Positions 51,665 to 61,180 of a stretch of DNA of 64,000 bases are shown here, in pieces. The position numbers and the translations under genes are program-made. Origin of the DNA: JACCTU01 sp963809175 (GTDB lineage Bacteria > Actinomycetota > Thermoleophilia > Gaiellales > Gaiellaceae); assembly GCA_963809175.1 (NCBI GenBank), contig CAWEIK010000001.1, positions 1,054,001 to 1,118,000 on the forward strand, given 5' to 3'. The notes under the pieces are model-generated. The model did no database searches and had not been told where the DNA came from. It worked only from the letters and a program-made list of their open reading frames with translations. Position 1 is the stretch's first letter; every line of letters starts with the position of its first letter.

Positions 51665-54091
51665 CTAGCCCTGGGAGGCCTCGAGGGCGCGGAGCTCGCG
51701 CTCGTAGCGCTCGAGCTTCTCGCGCTCGGCCTCGACCACCTCGGGCGCGGCGTTCGCGACGAAGCGCTCGTTGCCGAGCATCTTCTGGGAGCGCTCGAGC
51801 TCCTTGCGCAGGCGGTCGATCTCGAGCTTTGCGTTGCCGTTCGCCTTCACGCGCTCCGGCCGGACGACCGCCTCGAAGATGCGGCGCTCGTCGGGATCGA
51901 GCTCGACCTGCACCTGGCTGCGGCGGAAGATCGCGGCAGCGTCCTGCACGCGCACGAGCGCGTCGCCGAACTCGGCGAAGCGCGGGTCGGCACCCGGCCA
52001 CTCGGCGACGATCAGCTTGGAGGTGCGATCGGGCAGGTTCGACCAGATCTCCTCGGTGACGTGCGGCATCACGGGGTGGAGCAGCTTGAGCAGCCGCTCG
52101 AGCGCGGCGAGCGCGGTGGCGCGCGCATCCTCGTCGCCGCCTTCGTAGAGCCGCGGCTTGATCGCCTCCGCGTACCAGTCGCAGAAGTCGTCGAACGTGA
52201 CCCGGTAGAGCGTGTTCACGGTGCCGGCGAAGTCGAAGGCTTCGAGCTCGCGCTCGATGTGGCCGCGCGCCGCGTCGAGCCGCGCGAGAATCCAACGCTC
52301 CTCGATGCTCGCCGGCCGCACGTCGGGCCGCGCGTCGCCGGCGTTCGCCAGCACCAGGCGCGACACGTTCCACAACTTGTTCGCGAGCTTGCGCCCCTCG
52401 TCGATCATCCCGACGTTGAAGCGCACGTCCTGCGTCGAGGACATCTTGAGCAGCCCGTACCGCGTCGCGTCGGCGCCGTGCGAGCCGATCACCTCGAGCG
52501 GGTCGATGCCGGTGCCGAGGCTCTTCGACATGCGACGTCCGTCCGGCGCCTGGATCGTCGAGTGGATGATCACGTCGTGGAACGGCACCTCGCCCATGAG
52601 CTCGAGGCCGGCCATGATCATCCGCGTCTCCCAGAGGAAGATGATCCCGCGGTCGGTCGCGTTCACGTCGTTCGGATAGAAGTAGTCGAGGTCCGGCGTC
52701 TGCTCCGGCCAGCCGAGCGTCGCGAAGGGCCAGAGCGCTGACGAGAACCAGGTGTCGAGGACGTCCTCGTCCTGGTGGATCTCGGTCGAGCCGCACTCCG
52801 CGCAGGCGTCCGGCGCGCTCTCGGCGACCGTCGTGTGCCCGTCGGGGCAGTACCACGCCGGGATCCGGTGCCCCCACCAGATCTGCCGCGAGATGCACCA
52901 GTCGCGGATGTTGTCGAGCCAGTCGAGCGCGACGGCGTTCTGCTGCTCCGGAGTGAAGACGACGCGACCGTCGCGGATCGCGGCTGCGGCGGGCTCCGCC
53001 AGCGGCTTCATCGTCACCCACCACTGGAGCGTGATCAGCGGCTCGATCCGCGTCCCGCACCGGTCGCAGTGGCCGACCGCGTGCCGGTACGGCTCCTGCT
53101 GCTCGAGCAAGCCCTGTTCGCGAAGGCGCTCGACGATCCGCTCGTTCGCCTCCTTCTGCGTGAGACCGGCGAACTCGCCGGCCGCCTCGTTCATGCGGCC
53201 GTCGAGACCGATCACCGTGAGCTCCTCGAGCCCGTGGTCTCTGCCGATGTCGAAGTCCATCGGGTCGTGCCCGGGCGTGACCTTGAGCGCGCCGGTCCCG
53301 AAGTCCAGCTCGACTCGCTCGTCGCCGATGATCGGCACGCGGCGCTCGACGATCGGCACGATCGCCTCCTTGCCGATCAGGTGCTTGTAGCGCTCGTCGT
53401 TCGGGTTCACCGCGACGCCGGTGTCCGCGAGCATCGTCGCGGGACGCACGGTCGCGATCGTCACGTGCCCGGACTCTCCGGCAATCGGGTAGCGGATCCA
53501 CGTCAGCGTGTCGTCGACCGGCAGGTGGTTCACCTCGAGGTCCGAGATCGCCGAGGCGTCGCGCGGGCACCAGTTGACGATCCGGTTCGCGCGGTAGATC
53601 AGTTCCTTGCCGTACAGGTGGACGAAGAAGCGCAGCACTGCGCGCACGTAACGCTCGTCCATCGTCATCCGCTCGCGGCGGTAGTCCATCGACGCGCCCA
53701 GGGCGCGAAGCTGCCCCATGATCACCAGCCCATACTTTTCGAGCCACGCCCACACGCGTTCGAGGAACGCCTCACGGCCGAGGTCGTAGCGCGTCAGCCC
53801 TTCCTTCGCGAGCTCACGCTCGACGACGTTCTGCGTTGCGATGCCCGCGTGGTCGTACCCGGTCTGCCAGAGCGCGTTGAAGCCGCGCATCCGGTGCCAG
53901 CGGATCAGGGCGTCCTGGATCGAGGCGTTGAGCGCGTGCCCCATGTGCAGGTCGCCGGTGACGTTCGGCGGCGGAAACGCGATCGTGTACGGCTCTCGCG
54001 CCGGGTCGACCTCGGCGTTGTAGAGGCCTTCGGCCTCCCAGGTCTCTTGCCAGCGCGCCTCGACGCCCTCCGGCTTGTAGAGGGGTTCCAT
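51665..54091 (-). CDS. valS: Valyl-tRNA synthetase
   Basis: The 808-residue class I enzyme has the HIGH-type motif P-P-N-V-T-G-D-L-H-M-G-H near residue 46 and the KMSKS-type motif R-R-M-S-K-S near 520. An editing domain lies between, then the anticodon-binding domain and a C-terminal coiled coil (the E-R-E-K-L-E-R-Y region). It charges tRNA-Val; two such tRNAs are in the window, CAC and TAC. ATG 54091 begins the standard M-E-P-L-Y-K-P. It is intact over 2.4 kb, in contrast to the broken genes on both sides. Confidence 0.96.
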   Translation of the reverse strand: MEPLYKPEGVEARWQETWEAEGLYNAEVDPAREPYTIAFPPPNVTGDLHMGHALNASIQDALIRWHRMRGFNALWQTGYDHAGIATQNVVERELAKEGLTRYDLGREAFLERVWAWLEKYGLVIMGQLRALGASMDYRRERMTMDERYVRAVLRFFVHLYGKELIYRANRIVNWCPRDASAISDLEVNHLPVDDTLTWIRYPIAGESGHVTIATVRPATMLADTGVAVNPNDERYKHLIGKEAIVPIVERRVPIIGDERVELDFGTGALKVTPGHDPMDFDIGRDHGLEELTVIGLDGRMNEAAGEFAGLTQKEANERIVERLREQGLLEQQEPYRHAVGHCDRCGTRIEPLITLQWWVTMKPLAEPAAAAIRDGRVVFTPEQQNAVALDWLDNIRDWCISRQIWWGHRIPAWYCPDGHTTVAESAPDACAECGSTEIHQDEDVLDTWFSSALWPFATLGWPEQTPDLDYFYPNDVNATDRGIIFLWETRMIMAGLELMGEVPFHDVIIHSTIQAPDGRRMSKSLGTGIDPLEVIGSHGADATRYGLLKMSSTQDVRFNVGMIDEGRKLANKLWNVSRLVLANAGDARPDVRPASIEERWILARLDAARGHIERELEAFDFAGTVNTLYRVTFDDFCDWYAEAIKPRLYEGGDEDARATALAALERLLKLLHPVMPHVTEEIWSNLPDRTSKLIVAEWPGADPRFAEFGDALVRVQDAAAIFRRSQVQVELDPDERRIFEAVVRPERVKANGNAKLEIDRLRKELERSQKMLGNERFVANAAPEVVEAEREKLERYERELRALEASQG

Positions 54092-54104
54092 CGATCCGGT
54101 CAGG

Positions 54105-54468
54105 TCAGGCGGGGACACCCACGCAATGGCTCGCCTGGGCGAGGAAACCGTTCGACGCCTCGTCGAACCAGACGTAGAGGCAGAAGTCGTTCGCCTTGTC
54201 GTTGTACTCCCACGCGTCCTGGCCCTGCATCTTGACCTTCCGGAGCTCGGCGTCCTCGAGCATCTGCGCCCGCCGGGTAGATCGCGGCGACCGGCTGCTG
54301 ATCCGGCTTGCGCGGGGTCGCCTGGATGATCGTCTCCTTGACGTCGGGGTCGGCGATGATCTCCTTCGCCTCCTTCTGGGTGTAGCCGCCCCAGCGCTCG
54401 CCGGCACCGCAGCCGGCGACGGCGAGAAGGAGCAGGAGGAGGCAGGCGAACGGCGCGAGTCTTCTCAT
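54105..54468 (-). CDS. Small lipoprotein, one frameshift
   Basis: ATG 54468 starts a lipoprotein signal ending L-A-V-A-G-C. The first frame gives Y-T-Q-K-E-A-K-E-I-I and shifts near 54265. The second part (W-E-Y-N-D-K-A-N-D-F-C-L-Y-V-W-F-D) ends at 54105. About 120 residues in total. Function is unknown. It is exported and lipid-anchored. Confidence 0.6.
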
Positions 54469-54521
54469 CGAGCGAAGAGTCTAGAGGGGGCGCGCGGTCC
54501 GGCCGCGCGCCCCCTCGCTCC

Positions 54522-56591
54522 CTACGGCCGGTCGCCGGAACGGAACGCCCGGAGGCGCAGCAGCTGGTCGGCTCCCGTCGACGACGTGACGTAGTCGCCC
54601 TCGGAGTGCGTCGAGAACGACTCGCACATGCCGAGCGAGGTTGCCGCGCCGAACGCCGAGTGCTGCGAGATGACGTCAGGCGCGATCGAGTTGTCCGCCT
54701 GACGCTCGGCGTCGAAGACGGTCAGCTCGACGTCCCCGGCCGAGTCGCGGCTCGCCGCGATCACTCCCGCCACGCCGAGCCCTTCCACGCGCACGGTCTC
54801 TGCGCCGAGCGACGCCAGACCGGCCCCACCTTCGTCCGTCGGCGTCCCGTCGGCCGCGATCCGGAAGAAGCGCAGCGCGAGGTTGCCGCCTACGGCGCGG
54901 TAGCCCACGGCGTAGTACGCAGGCGGAAAGAGCTCGCCGGCAAACACGGGCTCCACCGGAAGCGCCGCCGTCGACAGGTTCACCCGGATGCCGTTGAGCG
55001 CCGTCTCGCCGAGGCGCGTGATCGCACCCGCGGCGTCGACAGCCCACGTGTCCAGCACCGTCACACCGGAGCTGGCGACAGCCGTGAACACCCGATGTCC
55101 GCTGAAGATGTCGACCGCACGCGGCCTCGCAGCGGTTGCCTCGTGAAAGACCCGCGAGGCGTCCTCGAACGTCCCGAGGTGCGTGATCGAGCCGGCTCCG
55201 AGCTCCCACGACTTGAGCACGAGCACGTGGTCCGGATTGACCGCGACGGTCAGGAAACGCGTCGACGAGATGGGCTGGATCGCCAGCGAGATGGCCGGCC
55301 CGGACTTCTTGCCGTCGGCGACGAGCGTCGGCGTCCCGCCCCCGGTGACCGTCCACCACGACAGCTCCTCGTTGGCGCCCTTGCGGACAGCCACGACGAA
55401 GTCACCGTTGGGCATCGCTGCGACCTCGACGTCCTCGAAGGGCCCCTTACCGCCGCCCGCGCCGCCTTTCTGCGTCGACGGCACGGCTGCCTGACCGAGC
55501 TTGGTCAGCGTCGAGGCGTCGACGTCGGCGTCCCAGACCGCCACGTTCGCGCCGTCGGAGGTCGTCAACGCGGCCGTGACGGCACGCTCTTCGGTGAGGC
55601 AGTCGATCTCTTGTTGCTCGACGCTCGCGACCGGCAGGCTCGTGCCACGCGCGTCGGGGTGGAAGATGGTCGCGAACCCGAAGTCGAACAGACCGGCTTC
55701 CTCCGCGAACGGCTGACCCTGCATGAACGCGAGCACGACGCGCCTACCGATCCGCTCCGCGCTCATCGCCATGCAGCCGTTGTTCGGGCCGTTGCAGTTC
55801 TGCGTCCCGCCGCCCTTGGCACCCTCCCAACCGGGGTAGCTGAAGCCCCAGCTGAAGGAGTACGTCTTCGTGCCACTCGGCGCGCCCGTGGTCGTGTCGG
55901 TGTACGTCCCCTGGAACCCGACGACCTCCTGGAAGTACGGGTCCTGGATCGCGTGTGCAATGTGCTTGGCAAGCTCGCGCGCGGTGGTGAAGTGGTTGTA
56001 CTCGTCCGGCGCGGGCGTGACGCCCGACTCGAACGGATCGTCGAAACCGTTCGGGTTCGTGAACTGCGTGTCGACGAGCCCGTCGGCCGCCGCGTGCTGG
56101 TTCATCATCGCGACGAAGTCGGCCGCGTCCGCGCCTACGCCGAGGTACGCCTCGGCGACGTGACGTCCGATCGCCCACGCGGCGTTGTTCCCAGACGGGT
56201 ACATCATCCCGCGGATCAGCGTTTCGAGACTGACGATCTCGCCTTCCTCCAGCGAGACGCCGTTGATGTCGGCCATCGTGCTCCCGCCGATCCCGGCCTC
56301 CGTCGCGTTGATGGTGACCAGGTCGCTCAGCGAGACCTCGTTGTCATTCAGGGCGAGCACGGTCAAGTGCAGCGTCATGAGTTTCGTGGTGCTCGCCTGC
56401 GCGGTCCGCTCGTCCGGAAGCAGGCCGAGTAGCGTGCCCTCTGCACTGTCCAGTCCCCAGAGCGGATCGCCGACGAACGCGTGTTGCGCGGTCAGCGTCG
56501 GTTGGCCGACGTGAGCGCTCGCGCTGCCGGCGACGGCGAGCGCGGCGCACAGCACGACCGCCGCGATTGCGGTGGCGCGTGGGTGCTGCAT
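54522..56591 (-). CDS. D-alanyl-D-alanine carboxypeptidase (S11) with long C-terminal extension
   Basis: The 689-residue protein has a signal peptide (residues 1-27). The S11 motifs follow: S-T-T-K near 67, the S-G-N triad near 135 and K-G-G-G-T near 262. It should trim D-Ala from cell-wall peptides outside the membrane. From about residue 330 a 360-residue extension follows with repeated strands such as L-x-x-W-x-V-D-A-A-G-x-I-x-R-L-G-E. These suggest a beta-propeller or similar repeat fold absent from ordinary PBP5-type enzymes. ATG 56591 follows GAGGAGC. Confidence 0.87.
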   Translation of the reverse strand: MQHPRATAIAAVVLCAALAVAGSASAHVGQPTLTAQHAFVGDPLWGLDSAEGTLLGLLPDERTAQASTTKLMTLHLTVLALNDNEVSLSDLVTINATEAGIGGSTMADINGVSLEEGEIVSLETLIRGMMYPSGNNAAWAIGRHVAEAYLGVGADAADFVAMMNQHAAADGLVDTQFTNPNGFDDPFESGVTPAPDEYNHFTTARELAKHIAHAIQDPYFQEVVGFQGTYTDTTTGAPSGTKTYSFSWGFSYPGWEGAKGGGTQNCNGPNNGCMAMSAERIGRRVVLAFMQGQPFAEEAGLFDFGFATIFHPDARGTSLPVASVEQQEIDCLTEERAVTAALTTSDGANVAVWDADVDASTLTKLGQAAVPSTQKGGAGGGKGPFEDVEVAAMPNGDFVVAVRKGANEELSWWTVTGGGTPTLVADGKKSGPAISLAIQPISSTRFLTVAVNPDHVLVLKSWELGAGSITHLGTFEDASRVFHEATAARPRAVDIFSGHRVFTAVASSGVTVLDTWAVDAAGAITRLGETALNGIRVNLSTAALPVEPVFAGELFPPAYYAVGYRAVGGNLALRFFRIAADGTPTDEGGAGLASLGAETVRVEGLGVAGVIAASRDSAGDVELTVFDAERQADNSIAPDVISQHSAFGAATSLGMCESFSTHSEGDYVTSSTGADQLLRLRAFRSGDRP

Positions 56592-56700
56592 GGGTGCTCC
56601 TCTCCCCGACCCGCGGCCGCACGCGGTGACGGCATCTTCCCCCGGCCACGAATCGTTGCGCGCGGCCACTCTGGAGTCAACCCTCCCGGAGCCGGGCTAC

Positions 56701-57780
56701 TCAGCGAACGTCGACGTACGAGACTTCGATCGCGTTGTTCCCGTAGCCGAGGCGGTTCCAGGGTGGGATCTCGGGTTGGACGTTGCCGGCGGCGTCGGTT
56801 GCGCGCGCGCGCAGGCTGTGCCGTCCGACCCCCGTTGCCTCCCAGTCGAGGGACCAGTCCTGCCACTGAGACGGGTCCTTCGGAGGTTCGAGCTTGGCTG
56901 AATGCCACTCGCCTTCGCCGGTAAAGCTGACGTCGACTGCAGTCACCGGCCCGGTGCCGGACCAGGCCTTTCCGCGCACGGTGTAGGTGCCGGCGGGGAT
57001 GATCGTGCCGGGGGCTGGATCGGTGATGCGGGCGCGGACGCGCATGAGGTCGACAGGCTCGTGTGGCCGGTCGGGCCACTCATAGATGTAGTGGCCGGTT
57101 TGGAACTCGCCGGAGTATGGCTCGGTGAGAACGTCGACTCGCTTCAGCCACTTGACGGAGGCGACCGCGTACCAGTGGGGCACGATCAGCCGGAACGGGG
57201 CGCCGTGGTCGGGGGTCAGTGGTTCGCCGTTCATCTCGTAGGCGATCAGGATCTCCGCTTCCGGATCGACCGCGTGTTTGAGTGCGAGCGAACGAACGAA
57301 GGCCAGGTCCTCGCGGTTTGTCTCCGGCAGGACGGGCTCGAGATGGTACGGGCCATGGTCGGCACCCTCGAAGCGAACCTCGACGCCGTCCGCCGCCGGC
57401 TGTGCCTGCTCGAGGACGTCGCGCAGCAGCGCGCCGGTCCAGCGCGAGGTTGAGACGGCGTAGTCGCCCCAGGGCTCGCCGACCGGCAGGGGCCGGGTCG
57501 CCAATCGTCCGTTTCCGGCGCATTCGAGCGTGACGGCACGCTCGACCGCAGGCAACCGACGCACGTCGTCGAGCGTCAACGTGGCGGCGTTGGCGATTGC
57601 GCCGCCGACTTCCAGGCTGCCGTCGTGGGTCGGGACGGCGAAGTTGCTCCGGACGTAGTGGAGCGCGACCGGCGTGATGTCAGCCGCGAGTGCATCCGGT
57701 GGTGCCTCCGCGTTGTACGGGGCCGGGTTGATCATCTTGAGCGCGGCGCGGTCTTGTTCGAGGTCGTCTGCCACTGCCAT
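56701..57780 (-). CDS. Sulfite oxidase-like molybdopterin protein
   Basis: The 359-residue protein has the molybdopterin domain with the Mo-ligand cysteine in T-L-E-C-A-G-N-G-R (C87) and the block D-H-G-A-P-F-R-L near 205. A C-terminal Ig-like dimerisation domain (Mo-co_dimer) ends with N-A-I-E-V. There is no haem or signal peptide. It would oxidise sulfite or a related compound. It is the last gene of a five-gene minus-strand cluster beginning at 61729. Confidence 0.9.
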   Translation of the reverse strand: MAVADDLEQDRAALKMINPAPYNAEAPPDALAADITPVALHYVRSNFAVPTHDGSLEVGGAIANAATLTLDDVRRLPAVERAVTLECAGNGRLATRPLPVGEPWGDYAVSTSRWTGALLRDVLEQAQPAADGVEVRFEGADHGPYHLEPVLPETNREDLAFVRSLALKHAVDPEAEILIAYEMNGEPLTPDHGAPFRLIVPHWYAVASVKWLKRVDVLTEPYSGEFQTGHYIYEWPDRPHEPVDLMRVRARITDPAPGTIIPAGTYTVRGKAWSGTGPVTAVDVSFTGEGEWHSAKLEPPKDPSQWQDWSLDWEATGVGRHSLRARATDAAGNVQPEIPPWNRLGYGNNAIEVSYVDVR

Positions 57781-57809
57781 GTCTCAGCCTCCTCGCCGAT
57801 GACGGCGCA

Positions 57810-58673
57810 TCAGAAGTCAGGGTCCTGAAAGGTCGGGTCACGGTCTTCGTTGAAGGCGCCGATTCCCTCGACGCGGTCCGGATGGACGGCCGAGCGCCAG
57901 TGGGCAGCCATCATGATCGCGATCGCCTGCTCGACCGGCTGTCCTTCGCCCATTCGCACGGCACCCTTGACCGCCTGTACCGCCGTCGGCGAGTTGCTCG
58001 CGATCTTCGCCGCGATCCGCTGCGCCGCGCCCATCAACTCGCTTGGCGGGTGGAGCTCGTTGACCATGCCGAGCCGGTAGGCCTCCTGCGCGGTGATCGG
58101 GTCGCCGGTCATCAGCATCTGCAGCGCCTTGCCGGGCGGGAGGACGCGGGGGAGAAAGACCGGCGAGCCGCCCCCTGCGGAGAGGCCGATCATCGCTTCG
58201 GGTTGGCCGAAGGTGGCGTTGTCCGAGGCGATGATGAAGTCGGTGCTCTGGGCCAGCTCGGAGCCACCGCCGTACGCGATCCCGTTGACAGCTGCGAAGA
58301 TCGGCTTGCGTAGCTGCCGCACCGAGTACAGGGTGCGGTCGAAGTCCTGGCGTTGGCGCAGCCAGTCCTCCTTCGTCATGCTCTTGCGCTGGCGCAGGTC
58401 GCTGCCGACGGAGAACGCGCGATCACCTGCACCGGTGAGGATCACGGCGCGGAGGGAGGTGCGGACGGCGATCGATTCCAGGATCTCGGTCAGTCGGGCG
58501 CCCATCTCGGTGGTGATCGCGTTGTCCGCATGCGGGCGATTCAGCGTGATCACGGCCACCCGCTCATCCGCGCTGTATTCCACGAGGACCGACTCATCGG
58601 GCTCGGGGGCATCCGCCGGAGGAGCGGCGAAGTCGAGCGCTTTCCAACGGTCTGTGTTTGTCTTGGCTGCCAC
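57810..58673 (-). CDS. Enoyl-CoA hydratase/isomerase family protein
   Basis: The 287-residue crotonase has the CoA-binding stretch N-R-P-H-A-D-N-A near residue 47 and the oxyanion glycines in G-A-G-D-R-A-F-S-V-G-S-D near 83. N-G-I-A-Y-G-G-G-S-E-L-A lies near 130. The first catalytic Glu position reads E in the G-S-E-L element. It acts on acyl-CoA thioesters. Its place between a peroxidase and a sulfite-oxidase-like gene is unusual and does not reveal the substrate. Confidence 0.88.
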   Translation of the reverse strand: MAAKTNTDRWKALDFAAPPADAPEPDESVLVEYSADERVAVITLNRPHADNAITTEMGARLTEILESIAVRTSLRAVILTGAGDRAFSVGSDLRQRKSMTKEDWLRQRQDFDRTLYSVRQLRKPIFAAVNGIAYGGGSELAQSTDFIIASDNATFGQPEAMIGLSAGGGSPVFLPRVLPPGKALQMLMTGDPITAQEAYRLGMVNELHPPSELMGAAQRIAAKIASNSPTAVQAVKGAVRMGEGQPVEQAIAIMMAAHWRSAVHPDRVEGIGAFNEDRDPTFQDPDF

Positions 58674-58697
58674 GTCGTTCCTCCTCGTGCGTCTCTG

Positions 58698-60029
58698 TCA
58701 GGTGTCCAGTTCGGCGAGCCAGCGCATGGCGCGCAGCCCTGGGGCGAAGCAGTACTCGCCGCCGCGGGTGACCACGAACGGCGGGAGCGCCTGCAGCCGG
58801 CGCCGGATGGGCCGCTGCGGGATCGTGAACATCCCCGAGCCGTCGTTCGGCCCGACGAGCGGGTCGCTTTCGCTCGGCGCGCCGATGAAGATGCCGTCGT
58901 TCAGCCACTGTGTCTTCACGAACTCGAACTGCCGTTTCGGATGTGCGCCGGCGAAGACGAAGATGATCCCTCGGTCGACGCCGTCGTCCTCAAGGACGCC
59001 CTCGGGCAGCATCGGGCCGTAGCTCGTGCCGCGTCGGATCATCCGATGGAGGCGGACGTCGACGCTGCCTTCGTCGTCGAGCGCGTCGCGCGGGTTGGCG
59101 CGGCGTGCGTGGGCGCCCACCGGACACTTGAAGCCGCGCAGATCGTCGCCGTAGAGAAAGTCGTTGTTCCGCAGCGGATCCGCGCCGAGCTCGGGATCGT
59201 CCCGTTCGGGAGATAGGACCAACGGCGCGCCGCTCTGCCAGCGGCCGACCATCTTGGCGCCGAGCAGCGCCTCCTCTTCGCGGCTCGCCGCCTTCTCGCG
59301 CAGATAGCGCCGGTAGGCGGCGACGCGGGTGTGCAGCTTGCGGAAGACGACGTACGTGCCGTTCCGGCCGAGCACCTCCGGGCTCGGCATCGGCGGCAGG
59401 CTCCCGGTCTCGTCCGGGTAGCCGAGGACGATCTCGCCCGCCTTGAGCGGCGCCTCGCCGGGGTTCGAGCTCGGGATGCCACTGCCTTCGACGGATGGTT
59501 GGCCGATCCCGTCCTTGAAGCCGAAGGAGGTGCGTCCCGTCGGCAGCTGGTAGCAGTCCTGACGCCAGATCACCTCGATCCCGGCGAGCTCGTCGTACGT
59601 TCTGCGCGCACGCTCGAGCACCGTTTCCAGGCGAGCTGCGTCAGGCGACAATGCGGCGAGCGCAACGTGTACGTCTGCCGTCCCGAGCGGCTTCTCCCAG
59701 TTGGCCGGGCTGCTCTCGCCGACGTCGCCGAGGTCGGCTGCCCGTGCGGCCATCCCCTGTCGGAACTCTGGCGCGAAGCTGTCCAGCGAGTCCTGCGGCA
59801 CGCCGAGCGCTTTCAGGCCCTGGTAGGTGAAGGCAGCGGTAACCCAGGCGTCCTGGGCCGGATCGGCGGTCGGCCGGCCGGAATCGACGACTGAGAGGAG
59901 CCGGTGCACCAGCTCGCGGCCCGCGGTGCGGTTGTCCACGCGAATCAGCAGGTAGGCACCGACGTACGGGGTCGGCCGTTCGTGCAGGGCGCCGCTCTGG
60001 ATGTCGTCGAGCTCCAGGCTCACAGCCAC
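58698..60029 (-). CDS. Dyp-type haem peroxidase
   Basis: The 443-residue protein has the family signature G-F-K-D-G-I-G-Q-P near residue 165, with the distal catalytic Asp. The proximal haem His probably lies in G-A-H-A-R-R-A-N-P-R-D near 310, and the C-terminal haem-pocket Arg and Phe region is present. Dyp peroxidases oxidise dyes, lignin-like phenols or other substrates with H2O2. No Tat signal is visible, so it seems cytoplasmic. It is flanked by a DUF4331 gene upstream (2 bases) and the hydratase downstream. Confidence 0.92.
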   Translation of the reverse strand: MAVSLELDDIQSGALHERPTPYVGAYLLIRVDNRTAGRELVHRLLSVVDSGRPTADPAQDAWVTAAFTYQGLKALGVPQDSLDSFAPEFRQGMAARAADLGDVGESSPANWEKPLGTADVHVALAALSPDAARLETVLERARRTYDELAGIEVIWRQDCYQLPTGRTSFGFKDGIGQPSVEGSGIPSSNPGEAPLKAGEIVLGYPDETGSLPPMPSPEVLGRNGTYVVFRKLHTRVAAYRRYLREKAASREEEALLGAKMVGRWQSGAPLVLSPERDDPELGADPLRNNDFLYGDDLRGFKCPVGAHARRANPRDALDDEGSVDVRLHRMIRRGTSYGPMLPEGVLEDDGVDRGIIFVFAGAHPKRQFEFVKTQWLNDGIFIGAPSESDPLVGPNDGSGMFTIPQRPIRRRLQALPPFVVTRGGEYCFAPGLRAMRWLAELDT

Positions 60030-60031
60030 CT

Positions 60032-61165
60032 TCAGTGGTGATGCTCAGGGAGCGGTGGAGGATGCGGGTTCGCCGACGCGAGGTAGGGGAACGTGCGCGC
60101 AGCGGGCCGCGTGGCGTGGTCGACGCCGTCGCGGATGATCGGCCCGTTGCCGGCGTTCACGAGCAGCGTGAAGATCCTGTCCATCACGTCGTCGTTGAGA
60201 GAACGCCCGCCGCAGGTCTCGTGCGGACGACCCTCGCCGGCGGCACGCTCGATCTCGAGGAATGACCCCTGCTCGACGTAGGGCTTGCCCAAGTCGACGA
60301 CGAGGTAGTCGGCGAGCACGAGCTCGGTCAGCGGGTGAGCGCCGTTCCCGTCCGCAGGCCAGTCGGTCTTGCCGTCGAGACCGTCCCAGAAGGCGAGGTT
60401 GGCATCGAGCCGCGCTCGATAGGCGCCCTGGTAGCCGTCCGCGAGGTGGAACGCGTCCTCCATGTTGTAGAGATCGCGGATCTCGAGGTCGCGATTGACG
60501 GGATCAAACTGCTTCGGCGCGAGCATCATGTTCTTCACCTCGGGCCTGCCGACACGCTCGATCCGGACGTTGAATCTGCCGCGGGTCAGCGTCTCTGCGA
60601 CCACCCCGACCAGTTCCATGCCATCGAGCAGCTGCGCGCAGTCGACCTCGACGACGAGGGAGAGGACGTTCTTTCCGTCCATGTAGATCGAGCCGGCGTC
60701 CGTGAAGGCGAGCTCTCCCGTCGCGATCGTCTTCAACATCGCCGGTGCGTCCATGATGAACGGATCCCAGCGCGGGCCGGCAAAGACGCGAACTCCGTGA
60801 CCGGACCCTCCCTCCTCGTCGTTCACGCGGAAGCTGACGACGTCGCCCGACGGAGTCGTCAGCGTGCCTTCCTGCCCGTGGGCACCGTTGCCTGCCGAGG
60901 GATCCGAGAACACGCAGTCGAACGTGAACTCCTCCTCTCCGACTGCGAACGGTGTCCGGTCGGTCGCTGCCCGCGCCGTGAGTCCGCGTAAGCGGAAGCG
61001 GTAGACGAGCCCATCCGAGAGCAGCCCGGACGGAGGCGCAAACGGCAGCGTGTTCATCACGAGCACGAGCTGCCCCGGCCGCTCGGGGCTCGGGAACGCG
61101 TAGACATCGGTGATGTCAGCGATCGGGTCGGCGAGCGCCCGCGGACCTGAGATGTGATCCGACAC
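60032..61165 (-). CDS. DUF4331-family protein
   Basis: The 377-residue protein starts with S-D-H-I-S-G-P-R-A-L-A-D-P and D-I-T-D-V-Y-A-F, the hallmark of DUF4331. It continues with L-V-M-N-T and F-T-F-D-C. The C-terminal part has N-G-A-H-P-L-T-E-L-V-L-A-D-Y and ends in a His-rich tail (P-E-H-H-H). The family has no established activity. Its tight coupling to the Dyp peroxidase suggests a shared function. Confidence 0.85.
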   Translation of the reverse strand: MSDHISGPRALADPIADITDVYAFPSPERPGQLVLVMNTLPFAPPSGLLSDGLVYRFRLRGLTARAATDRTPFAVGEEEFTFDCVFSDPSAGNGAHGQEGTLTTPSGDVVSFRVNDEEGGSGHGVRVFAGPRWDPFIMDAPAMLKTIATGELAFTDAGSIYMDGKNVLSLVVEVDCAQLLDGMELVGVVAETLTRGRFNVRIERVGRPEVKNMMLAPKQFDPVNRDLEIRDLYNMEDAFHLADGYQGAYRARLDANLAFWDGLDGKTDWPADGNGAHPLTELVLADYLVVDLGKPYVEQGSFLEIERAAGEGRPHETCGGRSLNDDVMDRIFTLLVNAGNGPIIRDGVDHATRPAARTFPYLASANPHPPPLPEHHH

Positions 61166-61180
61166 CCGTCGCCCGCCGGC

